DNA of 40,754 nt from Desulfobacteraceae bacterium (GTDB taxonomy: Bacteria; Desulfobacterota; Desulfobacteria; Desulfobacterales; Desulfosalsimonadaceae). Positions 1 through 8,700 of the stretch are shown here, piece after piece; the first letter of the stretch is position 1; each line of letters begins with the position of its first letter. Where the stretch lies: contig JAABSH010000035.1 of the NCBI GenBank assembly GCA_011390465.1, positions 1-40,754 on the forward strand, written 5' to 3'. A program made the translations under genes and the position numbers. The notes under the pieces were generated by a model, which saw nothing but the letters and a program-made list of their open reading frames with translations, ran no database searches and had not been told where the DNA came from.

Positions 1-30
1 CCCACGGTAAATTTGTTCTGCCTTTTTTAA

Positions 31-104
31 GGCAGGCACGGTGGCCTGCCCTACGAACCGGTCAAGGTCTCCACGCGTCGTAGGGGCGGCCACCGTGCCG
101 TCCT
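31..104. repeat. Palindromic dispersed repeat, copy 1
   Basis: An imperfect inverted repeat. The left arm GGCACGGTGGCC plus GCCCTACGA pairs with a right arm TCGTAGGGGC plus GGCCACCGTGCC, separated by about 25 bases. A second copy in the same orientation lies at 40013-40084, with the same arms and a similar loop (gaaccggtcaaggtctcc against gaatcggtcaaaatctcc). This is the structure of a REP-type or non-autonomous mobile element. The TAGGGGCGGCC core resembles intergenic palindromes that I recall from many Desulfobacterota genomes. No coding function is apparent. Confidence 0.8.
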
Positions 105-271
105 GCAATATGACAAAAGACCTATGGTTACAGGCTTTGGGGGTAGAACAAATTTACCCTGTTTGCGAAGCCGTCATTCTTGACTTTTCTTTTGAGAGAC
201 AGTATAAAGCCTCTAAGAATTAATTCCAACCAGGAGAGATTCTATGGTTGACCGTCATATTCTTAAAATCC

Positions 272-529
272 ATGTTCCGGGCATATTTTCTTTCCTGCAC
301 CGTTTGCTTTCTGAATCTCCTTTTGCTGTTGCCCGGCGATACCATGCCCCCCTTCTCTTTTTACCTGTTCCATTTATCCGGTTTAACCGATTTATCGGCC
401 GTGATCACCTTTTCGGCCATTTCGACCGCAGGGTGCGGGGTTTATCCCCGCCCGAAACGGGAGGGCGTAAAGCCCTCCCCTACTGTAGCCGAAACAATGA
501 TCAAGTCCGATTTATCCGGAAGCCTTTGA
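272..529 (+). pseudogene. Possible truncated membrane-protein (VanZ-like?) fragment
   Basis: The frame from the ATG at 272 gives a hydrophobic N-terminus followed by LLLPGDTMPPFSF, which recalls the first membrane helix and PG-x-x-P motif of VanZ-like proteins. The reading frame runs into the palindromic repeat at 431-481 and stops at 529 without further family features. A good Shine-Dalgarno-like AGGAGA sits before an ATG at 244 in another frame, compatible with an old frameshift. The match is short, so this is only a candidate remnant and may be chance. Confidence 0.2.
431..485. repeat. Double-hairpin palindromic repeat
   Basis: Two adjacent GC-rich hairpins. GGGTGCGGGG-tttat-CCCCGCCC lies at 431-453 and GGGAGGGC-gtaaa-GCCCTCCC at 460-480, followed by CTACTGTAG. 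The layout is that of a dispersed intergenic repeat. It could also act as a bidirectional terminator shielding the hdr promoter from upstream transcription, although it lacks a clear T-run. Confidence 0.6.
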
Positions 530-553
530 CATAACCGCTATGATTGATATGAT
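526..553 (+). promoter_or_regulatory. Predicted sigma70 promoter of the hdr operon
   Basis: A perfect -35 box TTGACA (526-531), a 16-base spacer and a -10 box TATGAT (548-553). Transcription would start near 560, giving a leader of about 90 bases before the ATG at 650, which has GGGGAAAGGGG upstream as ribosome-binding site. This is the best promoter seen in front of the electron-transfer operon. Confidence 0.65.
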
Positions 554-649
554 TTTATCCGGATCGCAACACATTCAGCATTGCAAATCAGTAAACCCTC
601 ATCGCAAGCATAAACAACTGTCCATGCCGCAGGGGAAAGGGGACGCTTC

Positions 650-3600
650 ATGTCACTGAGAATCGGCTGTTATATCTGCCACTGCGGCATCAATATCGCT
701 CACAAGGTCCGGGTGGCGGAAGTGGCGGAATTTGCCGCATCTCTGAATGAAGTTGCGGTGGCCCGGGATTATAAATTCATGTGTTCGGATCCGGGCCAGG
801 AACTCATTGAAAACGACATCCGGAATCTCAACCTCGACCGGGTGGTGGTGGCGTCCTGCTCTCCCCGGCTGCATGAAAAAACATTCCAGGCAGCCTGCCG
901 CCGGGCCGGCCTGAATCCCTTTATGTTTCAGATGGCCTCAATCCGGGAACAGGTTTCCTGGGTCACGGCAGATGAAGACGAGGCCACGGAAAAAGCCAAA
1001 ACCCTGGTGGCCGGGGCCATCAACCGGGTGAAATTTCATCACCGGCTCGAGACCCGGCATGTGGGTGTGCATCCGGACGTGCTGGTGGTGGGAGGCGGCA
1101 TTGCGGGCATGCAGGCGGCCCTGGACATCGGAAACGCAGGCCTTACGACCTATCTGGTGGAAAAATCCACTACTATCGGCGGCCACATGCTGCAGTTTGA
1201 CAAGACCTTTCCCACCCTGGACTGCGCTGCCTGCATCGGCACCCCCAAAATGGTGGAAGTGGCCCAGAACCCGAATATCAGGCTGTATTCCTATTCAGAA
1301 ATCACGGATGTATCCGGCTACATCGGCAATTACACGGTTAAAGTGCTTCACAAGCCCCGTTTTATCATCGAAGACCGGTGCACCGGCTGCGGGGAATGCG
1401 CCAAGGTCTGCCCGGTAACGTTCCCCAGTGAATGGGATGAATCCTTGGGAAACCGGAACGCCATTTTCAGGGCCTTTCCCCAGGCCGTTCCCATCACCTT
1501 TTGCATTGATAAAAACGATACCGCTCCCTGCGTGACTGCCTGCCCGGCCCATGTCAACGTCCAGGGCTATATCCAGCTCATCAAAAAAGGCGAATACGAA
1601 AAAGCAATTCGCCTCATCATGGAACGGATCCCCCTGCCCGGTGTTCTGGGCCGGGTCTGCCCCCATCCCTGTGAATATGAATGCCGCCGGCAGCAGGTGG
1701 ATGAACCCCTTGCCATCCGGGATCTGAAACGGTTTGCCGCGGATCAGGTGGATTTTTCCCGCCTTGAAATTCCGGAAATCCCGGACCGAAAAGAAAAAAT
1801 CGCGGTGATCGGCTCCGGGCCGGCCGGACTGACGGTTGCTTATGACCTGCGGCTTCTGGGATACCAGGTGACGATTTTTGAAGCAGCGGAGAACCCCGGG
1901 GGCATGCTGCGGTACGGAATTCCGGATTACCGGCTGCCCCAGCAGGTGCTGGACGCGGAAATCGATTATATCCGGCGCATGGGGGTGAACATCACCACCG
2001 GCGCCACCCTGGGAAGGGATTTTTCCCTGACGGATCTCAAAAACGACGGATTTTCATGCGGGTTTCTGGGGATCGGGGCCCAGCAGGCCCTGGCCCCTGG
2101 CATTGCGGACGAGGAAACCCCCGGCGTCATGGATGCGGTGGAATTTTTACAGGCCGCCAACCAGGGAAACCATGCCATGCCGGGAAAGCAGGTGGCCGTG
2201 ATCGGCGGCGGCAACGCGGCCCTGGACGCGGCCCGGGTGGCCCGGCGCATGGGGTCCGATGTCACCCTTGTTTACCGGCGCAGCCGGGCCCAGATGCCGG
2301 CCTATGAAGATGAAATTATCGGCGCCCTGGCAGAGGGCATCGAGCTTAAACTCCTTACCACACCGGTGCGGGTGCTGGCGAAAAAGGGTCGGGTCAGCGG
2401 GCTGGAATGCATGGAAAACCGGCTGGGACCGGCGGATTCCAGCGGCAGACAGCGGCCGGAACCCATTGACAATTCCAATTTCATTCTTCCCTGTGACGCT
2501 GTTATCACAGCCATTGGCCAACAGATTCACTTGCCGGAAGAACTCGCGAAAATGCTGGACTGTCCCCCAAACGCCACCATCAAAACAGACCGATTTACCA
2601 TGCAGACGCCAGTTCCCTGGCTGTTTGCCGCGGGAGACGCTGTCACCGGGCCGGCCACGGTCATTGAAGCGGTAGCCGGGGCCCACAAGGCGGCCGCTGC
2701 CATGCACGCCTTTGTATCCGGCTTTGTATCTGGCCAGGATCTCACAGAATATCAACATCAGAAAATGCCCGCACCGTTTGCGGAAAGTCCGGTTCACAAA
2801 CCCATTCCCGAACACATCATGGCGGCCCCGCGCCAGCATCAGGCCCACCTTGCGCCGGCGGTCCGCAGTGCCGGTTTTGACGAAGAAGCCCTGGGGCTGA
2901 GTTCTGATCAGGCCATGGCGGAATGCGGCCGGTGCCTCAACTGCCAGGGCTGCTGTGAATGCATGGAATGCGTGTCTGTGTGCGAGGCAAAGGCCATTGA
3001 TCATTCCATGCAGCCATGGGAAGAAGAGATCAAAGTGGGGAGCATTATTCTGACCACGGGCTATGATGTGCTGGATCCCACGCCGATGAAGCAGTTTGGT
3101 TACGGCCGGTTCCCCAATGTTTACACCAGCCTGGAGTTTGAACGGATCAGCAACGCCACCGGTCCCACGGGCGGCGATATCCTGATGCGGGATACGGATC
3201 TCAACTTTACCACAAAACCCAAAAGCGTGGCCCTGCTTCACTGCATCGGCAGCCGGGATGTCAACTACCATGAATACTGCTCCCGGGTCTGCTGCATGTA
3301 CGCGTTAAAATATTCCCATCTCATCAAGGAAAAAACCGGCCACGACACCGAGGTCTATGAATTCTATATTGACATGCGGTGCTTTGGCGAAGGGTATGAA
3401 GAATTTTACCGCCGGTGCCAGGAGGAAGGCACCCGGTTTATCCGGGGCAAGGCCGCGGAAATCACGGATCAGGCCGAAACCCCTGGGGAACAGGGAAAAC
3501 TGGTGGTGATTGCCGAAGACACCCTGTTAGGCCGGGTGGTGCGCGTTCCCGTGGACATGGCGGTGCTGTGCGTGGCCATGGAAGCCCGGGCCGATGCCCG

Positions 3601-4069
3601 GGACGTGGGCCGGATTTTCGGGGTCAACCTGGGGGCGGACGGCTTTTTTCTGGAAGAGCACCCCAAGCTCGGCCCCCTCAATACGGCTACAGACGGCATT
3701 TTTATTGCCGGGGCCTGCCAGTCTCCCAAAGATATTCCGGATACCGTGGCCCAGGCATCGGGGGCGGCGGCCAAATCCCTTTCCATGGCGTCCGCCCAAC
3801 AGGTTCAGGTGCCGTCCACCATTTCCTGGATTGATCCGGATGTGTGCGCCGGATGCCGGGTCTGCATCGGCCTGTGCCCCTATTCCGCCATTGAATTTGA
3901 TGAACGGCGCCATATTTCCGTGGTCAATGAAGCGGTATGCAAAGGCTGCGGCAGCTGCGCCGGCTTCTGCCCCAGCGGGGCCGCCCGCATCCGGCATTTT
4001 GAGAAAAAACAGATTTTCGCGGAATTTGAGGGCATCATGGATGCCCTCTATCTAACGGCAACACCCTAA
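650..4069 (+). CDS. hdrA: HdrA-like protein with inserted NfnB/GltD-like flavoprotein module (HdrA1)
   Basis: A flavin- and Fe-S-containing subunit of a cytoplasmic heterodisulfide-reductase-type electron-bifurcating complex, 1139 aa against about 650 for plain HdrA. The HdrA N-terminal domain spans residues 1-140 and the FAD Rossmann motif GGGIAG is near 148. The conserved CAACIGTPK follows at 192-200 and a first ferredoxin cluster CTGCGECAKVCP at 244-255. Residues about 265-755 then form a complete glutamate-synthase-small-subunit/NfnB-like module: Cys clusters CVTACPAH (294) and CPHPCEYEC (337), GSGPAG (388), GGGNAA (519) and AAGDAVTGPATV (660). HdrA resumes with a Cys-rich stretch (759-778), IGSRD and CSRVCC (about 867-882), and ends with two [4Fe-4S] motifs (1066-1077 and 1097-1108). 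The inserted module probably oxidises NAD(P)H. First gene of the operon, 14 bases before mvhD. HdrA-NfnB fusions are known in sulfate reducers; the substrate is inferred. Confidence 0.9.
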   Translation: MSLRIGCYICHCGINIAHKVRVAEVAEFAASLNEVAVARDYKFMCSDPGQELIENDIRNLNLDRVVVASCSPRLHEKTFQAACRRAGLNPFMFQMASIREQVSWVTADEDEATEKAKTLVAGAINRVKFHHRLETRHVGVHPDVLVVGGGIAGMQAALDIGNAGLTTYLVEKSTTIGGHMLQFDKTFPTLDCAACIGTPKMVEVAQNPNIRLYSYSEITDVSGYIGNYTVKVLHKPRFIIEDRCTGCGECAKVCPVTFPSEWDESLGNRNAIFRAFPQAVPITFCIDKNDTAPCVTACPAHVNVQGYIQLIKKGEYEKAIRLIMERIPLPGVLGRVCPHPCEYECRRQQVDEPLAIRDLKRFAADQVDFSRLEIPEIPDRKEKIAVIGSGPAGLTVAYDLRLLGYQVTIFEAAENPGGMLRYGIPDYRLPQQVLDAEIDYIRRMGVNITTGATLGRDFSLTDLKNDGFSCGFLGIGAQQALAPGIADEETPGVMDAVEFLQAANQGNHAMPGKQVAVIGGGNAALDAARVARRMGSDVTLVYRRSRAQMPAYEDEIIGALAEGIELKLLTTPVRVLAKKGRVSGLECMENRLGPADSSGRQRPEPIDNSNFILPCDAVITAIGQQIHLPEELAKMLDCPPNATIKTDRFTMQTPVPWLFAAGDAVTGPATVIEAVAGAHKAAAAMHAFVSGFVSGQDLTEYQHQKMPAPFAESPVHKPIPEHIMAAPRQHQAHLAPAVRSAGFDEEALGLSSDQAMAECGRCLNCQGCCECMECVSVCEAKAIDHSMQPWEEEIKVGSIILTTGYDVLDPTPMKQFGYGRFPNVYTSLEFERISNATGPTGGDILMRDTDLNFTTKPKSVALLHCIGSRDVNYHEYCSRVCCMYALKYSHLIKEKTGHDTEVYEFYIDMRCFGEGYEEFYRRCQEEGTRFIRGKAAEITDQAETPGEQGKLVVIAEDTLLGRVVRVPVDMAVLCVAMEARADARDVGRIFGVNLGADGFFLEEHPKLGPLNTATDGIFIAGACQSPKDIPDTVAQASGAAAKSLSMASAQQVQVPSTISWIDPDVCAGCRVCIGLCPYSAIEFDERRHISVVNEAVCKGCGSCAGFCPSGAARIRHFEKKQIFAEFEGIMDALYLTATP

Positions 4070-4083
4070 CCAAAGAGGCTGTC

Positions 4084-4509
4084 ATGACCCAAGCGCATCA
4101 TCCGTTAATCATCGCCTTTGTCTGCAACTGGTGCACCTATACCGCAGCAGACCTGGCCGGCACGTCCCGGCTGGCCTATCCGGAAAACATCCGGCTCATC
4201 CGGGTCATGTGCACCGGCATGGTGGATCCCCAGTATATTATCAAGGCCTTTCTTGAAGGGGCGGACATGGTGCTGGTGAGCGGCTGTCATCCCGGGGACT
4301 GCCATTATATCAACGGCAATTACAAGGCCCGCCGCCGGATAAAACTGCTCAAAGAAATTCTGCCCCGCATCGGCATTGAAAAAGAACGCCTGAAACTCAC
4401 CTGGATCGGGGCCAGCGACGGCATCCAGTTTTCAAAAACCATGCAGGAACTGGTGGTGCAGGCAAAAAAATTAGGCCCCAATCCGGTGAACACCCAAAGC
4501 GTTCGATAA
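4084..4509 (+). CDS. mvhD: MvhD-type [2Fe-2S] iron-sulfur subunit
   Basis: A small (141 aa) electron-transfer protein of the MvhD/FrhD 'hydrogenase iron-sulfur subunit' family, which in methanogens passes electrons from hydrogenase to HdrA. The expected cysteines are visible: CNWC at residues 14-17, Cys43 in VMCTG, and Cys68 and Cys73 in SGCHPGDC. The start ATG follows an AGAGG ribosome-binding site. The gene sits directly after hdrA1 and before an FrhB/FdhB-like gene, with no hydrogenase large subunit nearby. Its donor is therefore more likely the NfnB-like module or the FrhB-like subunit than a hydrogenase. Confidence 0.9.
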   Translation: MTQAHHPLIIAFVCNWCTYTAADLAGTSRLAYPENIRLIRVMCTGMVDPQYIIKAFLEGADMVLVSGCHPGDCHYINGNYKARRRIKLLKEILPRIGIEKERLKLTWIGASDGIQFSKTMQELVVQAKKLGPNPVNTQSVR

Positions 4510-4510
4510 A

Positions 4511-4550
4511 ACCGGAGCGCTGTATAAAAATGACCGCCACCGGAGCGCTG
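4511..4550 (+). repeat. 12-bp direct repeat between mvhD and the frhB-like gene
   Basis: The sequence ACCGGAGCGCTG occurs at 4511-4522 and again at 4539-4550, with a 28-base period, in the 92-base gap before the next gene. It may be a small duplication or part of an mRNA structure. No known regulator site is recognised. Confidence 0.5.
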
Positions 4551-4601
4551 GACTGCAAAACAACAATTTGAGAAGGTATTAAAAACGGAGACATTCGCAC
4601 C

Positions 4602-5750
4602 ATGGCACACACCCTGTTCCTGACATCAGCAGATGAAACCCCCCTTACCCTGATCCGGAATTTTCTCAAATCCGTTTTACAGACAGAATCGGTCCAGGCC
4701 GTGCTTGTGCCGGCAAAACTTTTGCCTTCAGACACCCTCATGCCCCATCTCATCAGTGATCCCGATCTTCTGGCGGGTGCCGACCCCTTAAGCCCTGTCT
4801 TTCCCTTAAATGCCAGCCGAATGGCAGCAAAACTTTCCGTCAAACCCGTGCAGGGAAAAATTGCCATGGTGCTGCGGCCCTGCGAAATCCGGGCCCTGGT
4901 TGAACTGGAAAAGCTGAAACAGGCAAACCTGGAAAACTGCCTCCTCATCGGGGCGGACTGCATGGGCGCTGTTTCTGCCAAAGACCATACAAATATGGAT
5001 CCGCCTGAGAATTTTTCGCCGCCGAAAGAAGAAAACCTGGCCCCTGCCTGCCGGGCCTGCGAGCATTTTGTACCGGAAAACACGGATATCACCATCGGCC
5101 TGTTCGGGATCACCCCAAAAGAGACCATAATGCTCCAGGCCGGCACGGACGCGGGCATGACCCTTCTGAAAAAAATCGCCAAAGACACCGGCCGGCAATT
5201 TACCGAAGATGCATCCGAACGGCAAACAGCAGTGGCGGAAAAACTCAAGCAGCGCATAGGGTACCGGGATGCCATGTTTGCAGCCACCCGTCAGGCCCTG
5301 GACAGTCCGGAAAATTTTGCCCGCTACTTTGAGCGGTGCATCAACTGCTACAACTGCCGGGTGGCCTGTCCGGTCTGCTACTGCCGGGAATGCGTTTTCA
5401 ATACCGATGTATTTGACCACGCGCCTTACCGCTACGTTCAGTGGGCCCGGCGCAAAGGTGCCATCCGGATGCCCGCGGATACGGTTTTCTACCACATGAC
5501 CCGCCTGGCCCATATGAGCCTTTCCTGCGTGGGATGCGGACAGTGTTCCAATGCCTGCCCCAATGACATTCCAGTGATGGAAGTCTTCAGGACCACGGCA
5601 TTTGACGTGCAGCGCGCCTTTGACTATGAGGCAGGCAGAGACCGGGACGACCCCCTGCCGCTTTCCGTGTTCAAAGAAACAGAATTTACCGACATTGTCG
5701 GCATTGAATCCGGGCCTACGGAATCCGCGGGCACCGGAAACAACCCCTGA
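4602..5750 (+). CDS. FrhB/FdhB-like flavin and Fe-S subunit (F420 hydrogenase/dehydrogenase beta family)
   Basis: A 382-aa subunit of the FrhB/FdhB family, whose members bind FAD and exchange electrons with F420 or NAD(P)H. The family motif RPCEIRALVELEKL lies around residue 92. A Cys cluster CINCYNCRVACPVCYCREC lies around 246-264 and a ferredoxin motif CVGCGQCSNACPNDIP around 309-324, predicting at least two [4Fe-4S] clusters. The start ATG lies about 10 bases after GGAGA. In sulfate reducers such subunits sit beside HdrA/MvhD and are thought to form an NADH- or formate-linked entry port. No formate dehydrogenase alpha subunit is in the window, so the electron donor stays open. Confidence 0.85.
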   Translation: MAHTLFLTSADETPLTLIRNFLKSVLQTESVQAVLVPAKLLPSDTLMPHLISDPDLLAGADPLSPVFPLNASRMAAKLSVKPVQGKIAMVLRPCEIRALVELEKLKQANLENCLLIGADCMGAVSAKDHTNMDPPENFSPPKEENLAPACRACEHFVPENTDITIGLFGITPKETIMLQAGTDAGMTLLKKIAKDTGRQFTEDASERQTAVAEKLKQRIGYRDAMFAATRQALDSPENFARYFERCINCYNCRVACPVCYCRECVFNTDVFDHAPYRYVQWARRKGAIRMPADTVFYHMTRLAHMSLSCVGCGQCSNACPNDIPVMEVFRTTAFDVQRAFDYEAGRDRDDPLPLSVFKETEFTDIVGIESGPTESAGTGNNP

Positions 5751-5779
5751 AAACGGAAAAACCTGAACAGGACGATAAA

Positions 5780-8700
5780 ATGAATGAACAGACAACATAC
5801 AATGCCCTGGTCGTCGGTGCGGGCATCAGCGGCATCCGGGCGGCCCTGGACCTAGCCCAGGAAAACCGCCGGGTACTGATCGTCGATAAACGCCCGGCCA
5901 TGGGCGGCATCCTGAGCCAGCTGGATTTTCAGTTTCCGTCCAACCATTGCGGCATGTGCAAAATGCTGCCATTGGTCCGCCGGGACCAGGGGAGCCAGTT
6001 TTGTCTGCGAAAAGGCCTGTTCCATGAAAATATCGATCTTGTTCTGTCTGCCGAACTGAGCGGTCTTTCCGGAGAGCCCGGCAATTTTGCGGTCAAAATT
6101 CATGAAAAACCCACCTGGGTGGACCCTGACCGCTGCGTGGGGTGTGGATTATGCGAAACCGTGTGCCCGGAAACCGTGCCGGATGATTTCAACCGGGGCC
6201 TTTCCACGCACAAAGCCATTTATCTGCCCGTTCCCCACGCGATTCCCAACCCCTATGTGATTGATCTGGCCGCCTGCACCCGGTGCGGGGCCTGCGCGGA
6301 CATCTGTCCCACCGGCGCGGTGATGCTGTCCACGGCGGAGCGCCAAAATTTTCACATCCTGGTAGTGGACGATGAACTGAGCGTCCGGGATTCTTTAAAA
6401 GAATGGCTGACGGAAGAAGGGTTTTCCGCCCACATGGCGGCTTCCGGGGAAGAAGCCCTGGAAAAACTGAAAACCCGGCCCTGTCAACTCATGCTCACGG
6501 ATATAAAAATGCCGGAAATGTCCGGCACTGCGCTTTTGCACGAGGCCAAAAAAGCCTATCCAAATTTGTGCGTGGTCATGATGACGGCTTACGCTACCGT
6601 GGAAACGGCTGTAGAGGCCATGAAAACCGGGGCCGCGGATTACCTGATCAAACCCTTTCAACCGGACACCCTGATCCCCATGGTCATCCGCCTGTACCAG
6701 GACATTGAAGCGGCCCATGACCGGGAACTGACCGTGGAGGCCCTTATTCTTGCCACGGGCACGGGATTTTACCATCCCGCGGATGAAAAAAATATTTTTG
6801 GCTACGGCATTTTCCCCAATGTGGTCACCAACCTTGAATTTGAGCGGATCATCAGCCACACCGGACCCCATGGGGGCGGCCTGAAGCGCCTGGACAACGG
6901 CCGGCCGATCCAAAAAATCGCCTGGATTCAGTGTGTGGGCTCCCGGGACATCCAGAACAATGCGGATTTTTGTTCCACCATCTGCTGCATGGCCGCGGTC
7001 AAAGAAGCAGTGCTTACAAAAACCCTGGCTGCCGGCCGATCCGCCGAAGCGTCAACCAGTCAGTCCACCGGTCATTCAACCGAACAAGCCACCGGTCAGG
7101 TGGAAACCGTGATTTTTTACATGGACATGCGGGCCTGGGGAAAATCGTTTCAGCGATATGTTGACAATGCAATAACCGAACACCAGGTGCGGTTTGAACG
7201 GTGCAGGGTTCATTCTCTTAGCCAGACAAAAGACACCCGAGAACTGGAAGTGGCCTTTCTGGCGGACGATGGCAGCCGCCGCACGGCCCTGTTTGACATG
7301 GTGGTGCTTTCCGTGGGCCAGCGGCCGGCCGATCAGACCGAATCCCTTTCAAAAATCTGCGACCTGCCCCTGACCCCGGCCGGATTTTTTGAAACCCTGC
7401 CCTTTGCCGGGTCCCGCACCCCCCGGGAAGGCATTGTGGCGGCAGGGTCTGCTGCCGGGCTCAAAGATATATCAGAATCCGTTATGCTGGCCTCTGCCGC
7501 GGCCCGGGAAGCCGGGCAGATCATCCACACCAAAACCATTAGCGAAAAAAGGCCGGCGCAAACCACCGAAGACACTGAAACACCCCTGTACCGGGATGTT
7601 TCCAGAGAACCGGTAAGGCTTTTTATCGGCATCTGCACCTGCGGCACCCGCCTGTCAGCCTGTATTCAACCGGATGCCCTGACCCAATGGTTTTCCCTGG
7701 ACCCGGAAATTGTAAAAATATCGTTTGTGGATCAGGTCTGCACGGCCAGCGGATGGGAAAAACTTGCCCGGGAAATATCCGGCACCCGCGCCAACCGGGT
7801 GCTTATCGCTGCCTGCCACCCCTATGTGTTCATCAAAAAAATAACCCGCCTGGCCCGAACATTAGGCATTGCGCCCGATCTCATGGATGTGGCCGATATC
7901 ATGGGGCCGGTGTTCCGGGCCGCTGCTCAAGCGCCGGAAACTCTCTCCGCCTTTGCAGCGGAAGTCTTCAGTACCCTGAACCAGGGCGCGGAACGTCTCA
8001 AGCAGGCCGACCCCACGGCCCCCGACCAGGTCCCGGTCTGCCAGCGGGCCCTTGTCATCGGCGCGGGCATTGCCGGCATGACAGCGGCCCTTGCCCTTGC
8101 AGATGCCGGCCATGAGGTGGATTTGATTGAAAAAACCCATCAACCCGGCGGCAACCTGAACTGGCTGGATCAAACCCTGGAAGGTGCGTCATTGGCTGAT
8201 TTTCTTCAAAAAACCCTGGACCGGATTCAAAAACAGCCCCGGATCACCGTGCACACAACCACCCGGCTCATCGCCTGCAAAGGCCTGGCCGGCCAGTTTC
8301 ATTCAACAATAGAAATCTGTCCGGAAACCGGCGCTGAAACAAAACAGGTCCGCGATCTGGAACATGGCGCCATCATCGTGGCCACCGGCGGGCATGAAGC
8401 CCCCACCACCTCCTTCTGCCACGGCACCCACCCCGCGGTTATCACCCAGAAAACCCTGGAAATACGGCTGCGAAATCAGGAAATAACCCCTGAACAGGCA
8501 GGCACCGTGGTCATGATCCTGTGCGTGGATTCCCGGCAGGAGCCCCGGAATTACTGCTCCCGGGTCTGCTGCCCCACGGCCCTGAAACAGGCCCGGCGCC
8601 TCCAGGACCTGAATCCGGATGCGGCCATCTATGTTCTGTACCGGGACATGATGACCGTGGGATTTTCAGAAACCTATTTTACCCGGGCCAGAGGCGACAA

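Larger units (their letters stand above)
1..649. other. Upstream non-coding region of the hdr operon
   Basis: No convincing intact gene is seen here. The stretch holds a palindromic dispersed repeat (31-104), a possible remnant of a membrane-protein gene (about 272-427), a pair of GC-rich hairpins (431-481), a strong sigma70-type promoter (526-553) and a leader of roughly 90 bases before the ATG at 650. An AGGAGA ribosome-binding-like site precedes an ATG at 244, but that reading frame has no recognisable protein and runs into the hairpin repeat. Confidence 0.6.

Noticed and set aside
244-534. Small gene at 244 with a good ribosome-binding site
   Set aside because: The product has no recognisable features and its second half is translated repeat; kept only as context for a possible remnant in another frame.
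2147-3271. Long open frame antisense to hdrA1 (also others of 290-330 codons antisense to the frhB-like and usp genes)
   Set aside because: They mirror strongly conserved, GC-rich coding sequence on the plus strand, have no recognisable protein features and no ribosome-binding sites; they are by-products of codon bias.
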